This document shows positions 8,114-16,148 of a stretch of 64,000 bases of DNA, piece after piece; the first letter of the stretch is position 1, and every line of letters starts with the position of its first letter. Below the pieces are notes generated by a model, which worked only from the letters and a program-made list of their open reading frames with translations, was not told the origin of the DNA and did not search any database. Origin of the DNA: a virus; the IMG/VR virus record IMGVR_UViG_3300035703_000036, positions 1 through 64,000 of that record; one strand, given 5' to 3'. A program made the position numbers and the translations under genes.

Positions 8114-8620
8114 TTACGGATTTTTTGTCAATTCATTTCTTAAATACTCTGGCCAATTCGTAAGTGGTTGAAATAACACTTCTTTTTGAAACTTCATATT
8201 TAACGGACTACCTTCAGTAGCAGCTTCTCTTATTAGATCGGTGTTTTCAATTTCAGGAAATTCATTTTTTACCCATAAAGTAATGATGGGCCAATTGTCG
8301 ATATTCAGAACCAAAGGCCTTTGCCCTTGATAGGCTACGGTTATAGCTTTGTCATAGTCTACCGTTACGTTGTCAGCCCATCCGGCATACTTGCCAGAAT
8401 TCTTTTTGCCTTCTCTTGTTACAAGGAAATCGATAACGTGTCTTTTGAATGTCAAAGCCGTTTCTTGATCAACTCCAGACTCAAAAAAGATCAAGGCCAA
8501 GTCTTCTACGATCTCATCTCTGTCATCCGAAGTGAATCTAGCCGTTCCATATCTCTCATTAACATCAGACTTCCAAGTATTAAATAATGCTTTTACTCTA
8601 TCTAAACTCATACCGCTCAT
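8114..8620 (-). CDS. hypothetical protein
   Basis: 168 aa, soluble, acidic and mostly helical (MSGMSLDRVKALFNTWKSDV...). AGGAG lies 6 nt before the ATG at 8620. Second gene of the leftward operon. No recognised motif. Co-transcription with the 8629-9195 protein is the only functional clue. Confidence 0.55.
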   Translation of the reverse strand: MSGMSLDRVKALFNTWKSDVNERYGTARFTSDDRDEIVEDLALIFFESGVDQETALTFKRHVIDFLVTREGKKNSGKYAGWADNVTVDYDKAITVAYQGQRPLVLNIDNWPIITLWVKNEFPEIENTDLIREAATEGSPLNMKFQKEVLFQPLTNWPEYLRNELTKNP

Positions 8621-8628
8621 ATATTCTC

Positions 8629-9195
8629 CTAAAAATCCTTATTATCAAATCTTTCGTCTACCTGCTTTCTAATCTTTGCTCGATTGACCGCTCTTTCTTC
8701 TGAGGAAAGCTTTTTGGTTTTTATTACATCTTTACGATTTTCCATTAAATCATGTAACTCTTGTCTTTGTATTTCCGTATCTACAACTATTCTGTTCAAA
8801 ACAGCTTCTTTTACTACTTGAAAGCCGTATACTTTTCCTTCTTTATTTAGTAAAGCCCTAACTAATCCGCTGTCAATCATAGATTTGATAATCTGAGGAT
8901 AGTTTTCATTTCTGAAGCTTGCTATTTTATTCAAGGCCTGTATGTTTTTATCGTTTTTGATTAAGTTTCTTAGTCCATCTCTGGTCATGTTAAAGCAAAC
9001 TCTACGCTGATAAATAACGCTATTCATTATCGAGCAGATTATTAGAGTTAGGTCTATGTTGGCTTTCTGATAGTTTCTATAAAGACTCTCCCATTCAGGA
9101 AGCCTGAGATCTTCTTCTGTTATAGTTTTAGTATATGCAAGGTAGGCTCTGCCTCTAGCATTTTCTTCAATATCTTCTACCTTAAACAAATCCAT
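8629..9195 (-). CDS. hypothetical protein, possible winged-helix regulator
   Basis: 188 aa with AAGGAG before the ATG. The central part (about 50-130) contains LTLIICSIMNSVIYQRRVCF, then a basic helix and SMIDSGLVRALLNKEGKVYG, which reads like the helix/wing of a winged-helix fold. C-terminus is strongly basic (RAVNRAKIRKQVDERFDN). A DNA-binding role is inferred only. First gene of the leftward operon, with a divergent promoter behind it. Confidence 0.45.
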   Translation of the reverse strand: MDLFKVEDIEENARGRAYLAYTKTITEEDLRLPEWESLYRNYQKANIDLTLIICSIMNSVIYQRRVCFNMTRDGLRNLIKNDKNIQALNKIASFRNENYPQIIKSMIDSGLVRALLNKEGKVYGFQVVKEAVLNRIVVDTEIQRQELHDLMENRKDVIKTKKLSSEERAVNRAKIRKQVDERFDNKDF

Positions 9196-9211
9196 AATAT
9201 CTCCTTAATAA

Positions 9212-9224
9212 ATTATACCACAGT
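9212..9224 (-). promoter_or_regulatory. extended -10 promoter of leftward operon
   Basis: Complement reads CTGTGGTATAAT, an extended -10 identical in core (TGTGGTATAAT) to the rightward promoter at 9342-9352. It drives 9195-6704. Confidence 0.65.
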
Positions 9225-9290
9225 TTTTGGAGCTTTAAAAAAAAGAAGAGACCCTCTTTCTCTTTCCTTTTTACTCTTTACTATTTACTA

Positions 9291-9333
9291 CGTCCCAACC
9301 TACGAGTCCCAAATCCAGTCCCCGTTTCGTCCC
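9291..9333. promoter_or_regulatory. four GTCCC repeats between divergent promoters
   Basis: GTCCC occurs at 9292, 9306, 9318 and 9329, spaced 11-14 nt (about one helical turn), just upstream of the rightward -10. It could be an operator or activator site for the tail genes. Confidence 0.35.
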
Positions 9334-9341
9334 CATAAAAA

Positions 9342-9352
9342 TGTGGTATAAT
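9342..9352 (+). promoter_or_regulatory. extended -10 promoter of tail operon
   Basis: TGTGGTATAAT, 17 nt before the ATG at 9369, with AGGAG between. No obvious -35, so the extended -10 probably compensates, or the GTCCC repeats bind an activator. Confidence 0.65.
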
Positions 9353-9368
9353 TATGTAGGAGAAAATT

Positions 9369-9821
9369 ATGAGTATGGAAGAATCTTTAGTAACATTTTC
9401 AATAAACTCAGTAGGAGAAAAGACAGGTCAGTCCTACATTGGATCTTTTAAAGTCCAGTGCATTATGTCCCCTATGGATATAATTGAAGCAGATAGGCTT
9501 TACAGGCAACTCCTAGGCGAGAACATAGCTTGGGCAAGCCAACAGGCTCAGAACTTCGCCTTGGCCCTAACGCAGCTCAAATATAGGATAGTTCAGGCTC
9601 CTGCATTCTGGGAGAATGACACAACCATTGGCGGATCTCACATTAAAGACTACAATGTCATTATCGAGATCTTCGACCAAGCTTTGCTTGCTGAAGAAAA
9701 CTACGTTAAAGAAAATGTCAAGAAAATGGAAATTCAAAAGAAAAAACTTGTAGACGCTATTAAATCTAAAAAGATAAAAAAGAAGGAATCACTTGAGGAA
9801 ACTGCGCTCGAAGAGGAATAA
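9369..9821 (+). CDS. tail assembly chaperone, short form (gpG-like)
   Basis: 150 aa. GEKTGQSYIGSFKVQCIMSP, an acidic helix, then LALTQLKYRIVQAPAFW follow the pattern of tail assembly chaperones (TG..Y.G.F...; ALA.L...I...P.FW). Lysine-rich C-terminus. It lies immediately upstream of the tape measure gene, the standard position, and overlaps a second frame (9778-10275). The protein should bind the tape measure during tail assembly and be absent from virions. Confidence 0.65.
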   Translation: MSMEESLVTFSINSVGEKTGQSYIGSFKVQCIMSPMDIIEADRLYRQLLGENIAWASQQAQNFALALTQLKYRIVQAPAFWENDTTIGGSHIKDYNVIIEIFDQALLAEENYVKENVKKMEIQKKKLVDAIKSKKIKKKESLEETALEEE

Positions 9822-10275
9822 AATTCCTTATCATAATTTTTATGACCAGATACAGTTAGAATCAATAGCTTCCGTTTTAATGGAAGATGATCTATATTTT
9901 TATCGAAAGATTTGTCGATGGTATTCCAAAACTTTTCACACCCCTCTGTTACAAGTATATAAAGAGTCATGGGTTCACATTCTCAGATGCTATTACGAAG
10001 AAAAGTTTGAGTCAATACCTTATAATAATCTCTTAGACTTAGCTATGGAGTCCTACACCCCTGAGCTTAATCAATCAGAGGATGAAAAGCTGGATAGTCT
10101 TATCAAGGACTTAGAGAAAGAGCAAGAGCGTACTGTATTGAAAAAACAAGGCAAGCAGCAATCTTTTATTAATAAAACCCCTATTTCTAACTCAGATTCA
10201 AAACAATCTCAACAACAACCTCAAAAAGAACTTGCAGAGATTAATCAAAGTTTTGATGATGAAGAAATAGATTAG
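9778..10275 (+). CDS. tail chaperone second frame (gpT-like, frameshift or re-initiation)
   Basis: The frame is open from 9778 and lies in +1 register relative to the 9369 gene. It can be reached by a +1 (or -2) ribosomal shift between 9778 and 9821, or by independent initiation at TTG 9793, which has AAGGA about 5 nt upstream (160 aa form). Helical, Gln/Ser-rich C-terminal tail (SKQSQQQPQKELAE). Overlapping G/GT frames before a tape measure are typical of long-tailed phages. The A-rich run AAAAAAG (9776-9782) is a possible slip site. Confidence 0.6.
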   Translation, partial: KRRNHLRKLRSKRNKIPYHNFYDQIQLESIASVLMEDDLYFYRKICRWYSKTFHTPLLQVYKESWVHILRCYYEEKFESIPYNNLLDLAMESYTPELNQSEDEKLDSLIKDLEKEQERTVLKKQGKQQSFINKTPISNSDSKQSQQQPQKELAEINQSFDDEEID

Positions 10276-10342
10276 AGTCATAAAGAACCCAAAAAGGTAT
10301 TGGCTAGGGAAAAAGAGCAAAGAGATTTAATTGTAGGAATCT

Positions 10343-12709
10343 ATGGACAATAAAGGCTTTACAATTGACGGTAGGGTTAAGCTATCGACGGAAGAATTTG
10401 ATCGTCAAGCATCCAAGTTAGAAAATCGTCTTAAAGAATTTCAAAAACTCACCAAATTTTCGGAAGAATGGTCTGGAGCTGGTCAAAGATCGGCTGGCGA
10501 CACAACTTCTCGATTTCTTGAAAGCAGTTTAAGTTCATCTAAAAGAGGACTTCTTTCTAAGCTAGAAGAGCTTAACAAGGCGTTCGAAAGCCATAAGATG
10601 AGAATGCTCAGAGCCGAAGAAGAAATTCGAGCCGCTCAATTAAAAAATAAAAAAGAAGAAATCAAAGATTTACAAGCAAAATACGAACGCAATAAATCTT
10701 TAGCACTTAAAGAACATGAAGAAATAAGAGAAGTCAAAAGACAGCTAGGTATTGGCGGCCCAGGCCAGCCCCCATCAGGCGATGGTGGCGGAATTGCTTC
10801 CGATCCCGCAAAAGAAGAAGCTTTTTTCAAAAAACATTTTAGAAATCTTGTAGCTTCCGGAGTTATTGCCGGAGTTTTAAATGCTGCTTCTCAAACTTTC
10901 AGACAAAATATAGTTTCAGAATCTCACGCAGCTCATCTTAAAGCTGAAGCCATGTCTCCGATTAATCGAGAGATGAGGCAAGCGATGCGGGGCGGCGGAA
11001 CAGAGCAGATGTTCTATCTTCAAGAAAGACAAACTGCCGCTCAAAGAGCAGCCTATGAACAAGGAATGGCTCCTTACGGAGATTTAGCAGGAATTGGAGC
11101 TAAAATTGGCGGAGCTGCTGCTGCTGGCGGTTTAATGGGAGGATTGCCAGGCGCCCTTTTGTTTTCCGGAGGAGCTTTAGCTCATACTTTAGCTGATGAA
11201 AGGCAAAGATCTTTGCTGTTCTCCCCATTCTCGGAAAGCTCAAGAAGAAAATATAAAATGATGACTGCTGCTGATGCGGCAAAATCTTATGAAGCAAATT
11301 TAGCCGCTGAAAAAGCCGCTAATCCATATAAAACTATCGCTATGGAAGACTATCAGGCCAATATTGAAAAATATGGTCAATTTCAAAGAGCTTTCGGCAT
11401 GTCAGATTACGAATTGTTTGGCGGTCGAGGCGCAGAAAGAACTAGTTTGCGCGGCGGCGCTATGCCGATAGAAACAGGCGCTTATGGTGAAGGCTGGCTT
11501 CAATCTCAAATGAAGGCCGGCGGAAGCATGAAGTTCACCCGTGAAGAAATTATGGGCGCTGCTCAAAGCTTAATTCAAGCTGGAGCTGGAACTCAGCAAG
11601 CTCTAGGTATGGCCGCTGACGTAACAGGATTTGGGCGCGATTTATATCAAACAAACGCAGCTTCAGTTTTAGGGCGCATGTCAGCTTCAGGAATGGGCGG
11701 AAGTCAAACTGAAGCTTATAAAAGAATGATGGCCGAAGCCGTCAGAATGGGTGTGGATACATCCAAGATGCCGCAAGAATTAATGCGTTTCACAGAAATG
11801 ACTTCTGCTATTGCAACACAAGGTGGAGGGTATTCTGAACGCGCAGCAATGTTAGCCGGTCAAGGGCTCGTAGGTTTTTCGCAAAGCCAAATCGCTGCCG
11901 CTGGAACTGCAGCCGAACAATATGAAAGCAGAGCAAAAGGCGCGGGGGGAATGGAAGGTCAAATGGGCCTAGGCTTCCTCATGTCTGAGAAAGGTAAAAG
12001 CTTATTCGGAACAATGGGCGCTCAGGCTTCTAATTTATTAAATCAAATATCGGCTTCAGATCTTCAAAAAGATCCGGCTCTTTTAGCAGGATTAGCAGGA
12101 AGATTAAATATTTCTGAAGAGGAAGTGATTAGAAGAGTTTCTGAAAAAGATGTTTTTAAGCAAACAAGAACAAAAGAGCAAGAAGAAATATTTAAAAGTA
12201 TTGGCGAAAAAACTAAAGGAATGTCTGCTGATCAAAGAATGGAGTTTTTAAAATCTGAAGAAGGATCAAAGCTTTATCTAAGAGCCACAGAAATAACCGG
12301 AGCAAGTGAAGGAGGTTTTCTTCAAAGAGGAGCAAGCGAAAGAATGGCTGATATCGCTCTTCGATCTGCCGTTGCTGGCGGTGAGGGCGGGACAGGAATC
12401 AAAGAAGCTCAAGCTAAATTAGAATATGAAAAGCAAAGATCAAAAGAAACCGCATCTAACTTGGAAAAAGCAGCGCAAGCTACCGGAGAGTTGGAGGGGC
12501 TAAAAAATTTATCAAATTATTTAGACGATATCAAAACCAGTTCAAAATCTTTTACTGGTGAAATGGCTATTCAAATGGTAACTCAAAAAAACTATAGAGA
12601 AGCCATTCAAAAAGGCGCCGATAGCATGGCAGCACTAAACACACAATTAGAGCAAGCAGTCAACAGAATGACGCAAATGGGTTTTGTTCCGGCAGCTAAA
12701 CCAAAGTAG
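10343..12709 (+). CDS. tape measure protein
   Basis: 788 aa. N-terminal coiled coil (about 15-135), then a Gly-rich break (GGPGQPPSGDGGG). Hydrophobic glycine/alanine segment at ~245-290 (IGAKIGGAAAAGGLMGGLPG), then a long helical region to the C-terminus. Coiled coils plus a hydrophobic central segment, next to the chaperones and upstream of the hub, define a tape measure. At the usual ~1.5 A per residue it implies a tail of roughly 120 nm. No lysozyme or peptidase domain is seen. Confidence 0.75.
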   Translation: MDNKGFTIDGRVKLSTEEFDRQASKLENRLKEFQKLTKFSEEWSGAGQRSAGDTTSRFLESSLSSSKRGLLSKLEELNKAFESHKMRMLRAEEEIRAAQLKNKKEEIKDLQAKYERNKSLALKEHEEIREVKRQLGIGGPGQPPSGDGGGIASDPAKEEAFFKKHFRNLVASGVIAGVLNAASQTFRQNIVSESHAAHLKAEAMSPINREMRQAMRGGGTEQMFYLQERQTAAQRAAYEQGMAPYGDLAGIGAKIGGAAAAGGLMGGLPGALLFSGGALAHTLADERQRSLLFSPFSESSRRKYKMMTAADAAKSYEANLAAEKAANPYKTIAMEDYQANIEKYGQFQRAFGMSDYELFGGRGAERTSLRGGAMPIETGAYGEGWLQSQMKAGGSMKFTREEIMGAAQSLIQAGAGTQQALGMAADVTGFGRDLYQTNAASVLGRMSASGMGGSQTEAYKRMMAEAVRMGVDTSKMPQELMRFTEMTSAIATQGGGYSERAAMLAGQGLVGFSQSQIAAAGTAAEQYESRAKGAGGMEGQMGLGFLMSEKGKSLFGTMGAQASNLLNQISASDLQKDPALLAGLAGRLNISEEEVIRRVSEKDVFKQTRTKEQEEIFKSIGEKTKGMSADQRMEFLKSEEGSKLYLRATEITGASEGGFLQRGASERMADIALRSAVAGGEGGTGIKEAQAKLEYEKQRSKETASNLEKAAQATGELEGLKNLSNYLDDIKTSSKSFTGEMAIQMVTQKNYREAIQKGADSMAALNTQLEQAVNRMTQMGFVPAAKPK

Positions 12710-12712
12710 TTT

Positions 12713-14545
12713 ATGGCTTACATAAAAGAAATAAAACCAAATTCATCAGATTCACATCAAACTTCACCCGGTTATGTTTTAACCTTTATTCCATTTGTAG
12801 CTAGAGAGACAAAGCCTAATAATACAGTAGATGAAGTTCAGCTTTCTACAAGAAAGCCTTTTTGCGTAATTAATGACGCAATAAACGTATCGGTCAACTA
12901 CAACAAATCAAGCTATCAACATACAATGTCAGCTATTTTACTGGCGGGCGATATTAACTATCCGACAGCAATCTGCCCCGGCGATTTTGTAGTTGTAAAT
13001 ATGCTTAATTGGCAAACAGATGTTAAAAGAGTTTATGATCAGGCGTTAGGATTTAGTAAAGTTAAAAATATAAATAACTACGATGATGGATTCAAAGGCA
13101 TATTCAAAGTTCAATCTGTTAGAAGAAATTTAAGGGCAGATCCTGAAACAGGTATTAAAAGTTTTGCTTTCACGGTTTCAGCGGCAGCCTTTACAGAATT
13201 TAATAACATATTCAATTTCAATCCAGCAATTCAATCGGCCTTCACAGAAAAAGGTACGGAGCTATATTCCAGTATAATTGGCGACTATTATGCAAATAAT
13301 TTAAAATCAGACGCATCGGTTCAAACAATCGTAGCTGATTTATTTGATATCGTTATTGGTAAAAGTCAAAAAAATTCTAATTTAAAAGTACAAAATTATG
13401 GAAACACTCACTTTATCATGCCATATAGCGTTGGCGTTTTATTAGGTCGTCAAGTTAAAGTTGCAGCGGATCTATACAACTATATCATAGGAATTTGGGG
13501 GTCTGGAAAGACCACAGGAACTATCGGCGCTGGATTTAACCTTGATTTTATTCCGGATACTTCTAAAGGTGTTAATTTTTACAAAACCGGTCAAGGTTTG
13601 CAGGGAAATAAAATTGTTAATGTAGAAAATTGGAATAACGCTACTGCATGGTCTATTGTCAGATCTAATACAAACGAACTTTTAAATGAAATGTACTCAT
13701 GCAATCGAATTGCTCCAGATGGCAAGATATATCCTACTGTAGTGGTTAGACAAAAACCTTTTACCTCAGAATCTTTTCAGGGTAAACTTGCCACAAAATT
13801 TCTATCTCTACCAAGATGGAAAATATCTCCAGATTTACTATATTCAGCCTCTCTGGGAAGAGAAGAAGCCGCAAGATTTAACTTTATTCAAGTTTTTACT
13901 AGAGCTACGGCGGATACTGAAGCTATGGATATGACCAATCAAATTGGTTTAGGTAATTTCTTATACGACAATGCAGATATTCAAAAACATGGCTTAAAAC
14001 CTTATATCGTTACATCAAATTTTGATTTCCCTACTTCGGGGCCAAACAAAGCAGAGTCTAAACAATTAAGAGCTAGAGAATGGACAGAACTTATGGCTGA
14101 TATGGTCATGGGCGGGCATTTAAAAGAGGCTGGAAGTTTAGAATTTGTAGGAATTCAAGATCCAATATGTATTGGAGATAATCTTGAGCTTGATGGAATT
14201 GTATATCACATAGAGTCAATTTCTCACACTATGTCAATAGCTCCATCTGGTCATAAAACTTTTAGGACAAATATTCAAGTATCTCATGGCGTGGATTTAG
14301 CTTCTGAAACAATGAAGAAAACAATCTACCCTGAAATGCAACACACAGACTCGGCCGCTAGACGTAAAGAAGATTGGAAAGAAAATAAGATTCTGCCAGG
14401 TTTTTCTGATACGCAAGATATACCGGGCAGATCTGAAGGTGAAGAGATAACGGACAAAGTGGATCTTCCAGCTCTTGCTCAACAAATATTTAGCAAAACA
14501 AAAAGCGCTAAGAAAACTCTTGGCAATTTAAAAGGTAAGAAGTAA
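12713..14545 (+). CDS. baseplate hub protein (gpD/gp27-like)
   Basis: 610 aa, starting 3 nt after the tape measure. The pattern ICPGDFVVVNML...GIFKVQSVRRNLRADPETG at the N-terminus, and near the C-terminus IQDPICIGDNLELDGIVYHI, then ISHTMSIAPSG and FRTNIQVSHG, match phage hub or late-control-D-like proteins, where the last segment measures against the spike. Stop overlaps the next start (taATGATA). It probably forms the trimeric ring holding the spike gene product that follows. Confidence 0.65.
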   Translation: MAYIKEIKPNSSDSHQTSPGYVLTFIPFVARETKPNNTVDEVQLSTRKPFCVINDAINVSVNYNKSSYQHTMSAILLAGDINYPTAICPGDFVVVNMLNWQTDVKRVYDQALGFSKVKNINNYDDGFKGIFKVQSVRRNLRADPETGIKSFAFTVSAAAFTEFNNIFNFNPAIQSAFTEKGTELYSSIIGDYYANNLKSDASVQTIVADLFDIVIGKSQKNSNLKVQNYGNTHFIMPYSVGVLLGRQVKVAADLYNYIIGIWGSGKTTGTIGAGFNLDFIPDTSKGVNFYKTGQGLQGNKIVNVENWNNATAWSIVRSNTNELLNEMYSCNRIAPDGKIYPTVVVRQKPFTSESFQGKLATKFLSLPRWKISPDLLYSASLGREEAARFNFIQVFTRATADTEAMDMTNQIGLGNFLYDNADIQKHGLKPYIVTSNFDFPTSGPNKAESKQLRAREWTELMADMVMGGHLKEAGSLEFVGIQDPICIGDNLELDGIVYHIESISHTMSIAPSGHKTFRTNIQVSHGVDLASETMKKTIYPEMQHTDSAARRKEDWKENKILPGFSDTQDIPGRSEGEEITDKVDLPALAQQIFSKTKSAKKTLGNLKGKK

Positions 14546-15657
14546 TGATATCCGACCCATTTCTTAATTCATCATTATTTACTGTCAGATCTGAAAATGA
14601 TCCAGAAAATCAGTTTTCAAGTAAAATATTTGGCAACAATACGCTGAAAGTTGGAGCTGTAATAGAAGTTTATGAGCCTGAAGATAAGAACAACGTTTCC
14701 AAAGCTTCAGCAGAATATGATGTAATGGTCATTGAACAGGACAAGTCTAATGGAATTAATTATTCCATTTATCGCAATTGTCTTGCTCTTGATTCATTTG
14801 GCTCAGTAGCAGACTATTTTCAAGTTAAATATAGAAAACCTAAAGATTCAAAAAAAGTTAGAAGCAACACAAAACTAAAAGATCAGCAAGGCTCAATAGT
14901 CCTTATTTTGTGCCTTGACGGTAACGCTGAAAAAGCTGTTATTGTTGGCGCACTAGCTCACCCTAATCGCAAGAAAACTTTAAACAAGGATTCTGGACAT
15001 GCGCTTGAGGGAGAGTTTAACGGGATTAAATATACGATTGATAAGAGCGGCGGCCTTACCATTACTTTCAAAGGCGCAACCGATGGAGATGGAAAGCCAA
15101 TCTCAGCAAAAGAAGGCGGATCTCAGATCAAGATAGAAAAAGACGGATCGGTAGAATTAAATGATGCCCCACTATCCGAATATGATAAAGCGGGAAATCT
15201 TAAAACAAACAAAGCAAGCTCAGCGGTCTCAGGCGAATACGAAAAAGTTAGAATAGATAAGACGGCACAATCTATATCCCAATCAGCTAGAAAGGACATT
15301 TCAGCTACGTCAGGAGCCAATGTCAATATCAGCGCAAAAGCTGATGTAAACATGAAGATGAATAATCTCATAGCTCAGGCAGAAGGCTCTGTCAAATACA
15401 AGTCAGCCGGAGAGTTTGGCGTATCTACGGATTCAGCCTTTAATCTAAAGGCGGCAAGCGGTCAGGTCACTCTAGATGATTCACTAATGATCAAATCAAA
15501 CAATGTCAACATAAACGCTCAAACTGTATCCCTAGGAGCTGGCGCAAGTCCGGCAGTCACAATGAATACGATATTTCAAGGAGTTGGATTTGCTGGCGTT
15601 CCTGTCTTTTCCCATTCAATAGGGCCTTATTCATCCGTTGTGATGATAGCTCCTTAA
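14545..15657 (+). CDS. baseplate spike protein (gpV/gp5-OB-like)
   Basis: 370 aa. The N-terminal OB-fold-like part includes KDQQGSIVLILCLDGNAEKA and VIVGALAHPN (about 113-142), the typical gpV signature. C-terminal ~250-350 is a string of short strands (SISQSARKDISATSGANVNI, GQVTLDDSLMIKSNNVNINA), as in the triple-stranded beta-helix of contractile tail spikes. It overlaps the hub gene by one nt. It should form the membrane-puncturing needle. Confidence 0.75.
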   Translation: MISDPFLNSSLFTVRSENDPENQFSSKIFGNNTLKVGAVIEVYEPEDKNNVSKASAEYDVMVIEQDKSNGINYSIYRNCLALDSFGSVADYFQVKYRKPKDSKKVRSNTKLKDQQGSIVLILCLDGNAEKAVIVGALAHPNRKKTLNKDSGHALEGEFNGIKYTIDKSGGLTITFKGATDGDGKPISAKEGGSQIKIEKDGSVELNDAPLSEYDKAGNLKTNKASSAVSGEYEKVRIDKTAQSISQSARKDISATSGANVNISAKADVNMKMNNLIAQAEGSVKYKSAGEFGVSTDSAFNLKAASGQVTLDDSLMIKSNNVNINAQTVSLGAGASPAVTMNTIFQGVGFAGVPVFSHSIGPYSSVVMIAP

Positions 15658-15665
15658 TCAATAAC

Positions 15666-15673
15666 AATCTTTA
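15666..15673 (+). promoter_or_regulatory. CAATCTTTA motif (candidate late promoter)
   Basis: AATCTTTA preceded by C, 34 nt before the ATG at 15708. One of seven intergenic copies, all upstream of structural genes on the same strand. Confidence 0.45.
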
Positions 15674-15707
15674 ACACATAAGAATTAATAAGCTTTAGGA
15701 GGGAACT

Positions 15708-16139
15708 ATGCTTAGTGAAGATACAAAATTTCGTTTAAAACATGCGGTAGCTAATAAGGCAATTGCCGAGGAAATCGAAGCTCGTTTGATCAGCTCGACG
15801 CCAGCAAACGCTTTAGCGGCTCAAATTTTACTAAAAACTCTAAATACAACTCAAGATATGGCTCTTCAAGTTGAAAGACATCTTTTTCAAGGCTTGGCAG
15901 GAGACGCTAACGGCGCTGCTGGTATGGAATTAGCTAAGAAAATCAATGGGATGATCGCTGTTGTAAACGCAAAAGCAACAGGCGTAAGCCCGTCCTCTTT
16001 TAAAGCGGCTATGGGTAGTGAACCTATGAGCGATGAAGCTTTTAAATGTTTAAGACACGCAATGGCTAATGAAGCCGCTGCTGCTGAATTTAAAGCAGCT
16101 TATAACGCAATGGTCGCAGCAGTTCAAGCAATTGTTTAA
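15708..16139 (+). CDS. tail fibre-associated protein with duplicated helical motif
   Basis: 143 aa, AGGAGGG ribosome site. LSEDTKFRLKHAVANKAIAE at the N-terminus recurs as MSDEAFKCLRHAMANEAAAA at ~105-124, an internal duplication. The next protein begins with a third version (LSPDTKDRIIISLARLEAG). All helical. It probably attaches to or assembles with the fibre encoded downstream. Confidence 0.55.
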   Translation: MLSEDTKFRLKHAVANKAIAEEIEARLISSTPANALAAQILLKTLNTTQDMALQVERHLFQGLAGDANGAAGMELAKKINGMIAVVNAKATGVSPSSFKAAMGSEPMSDEAFKCLRHAMANEAAAAEFKAAYNAMVAAVQAIV

Positions 16140-16148
16140 GGAGTAATT

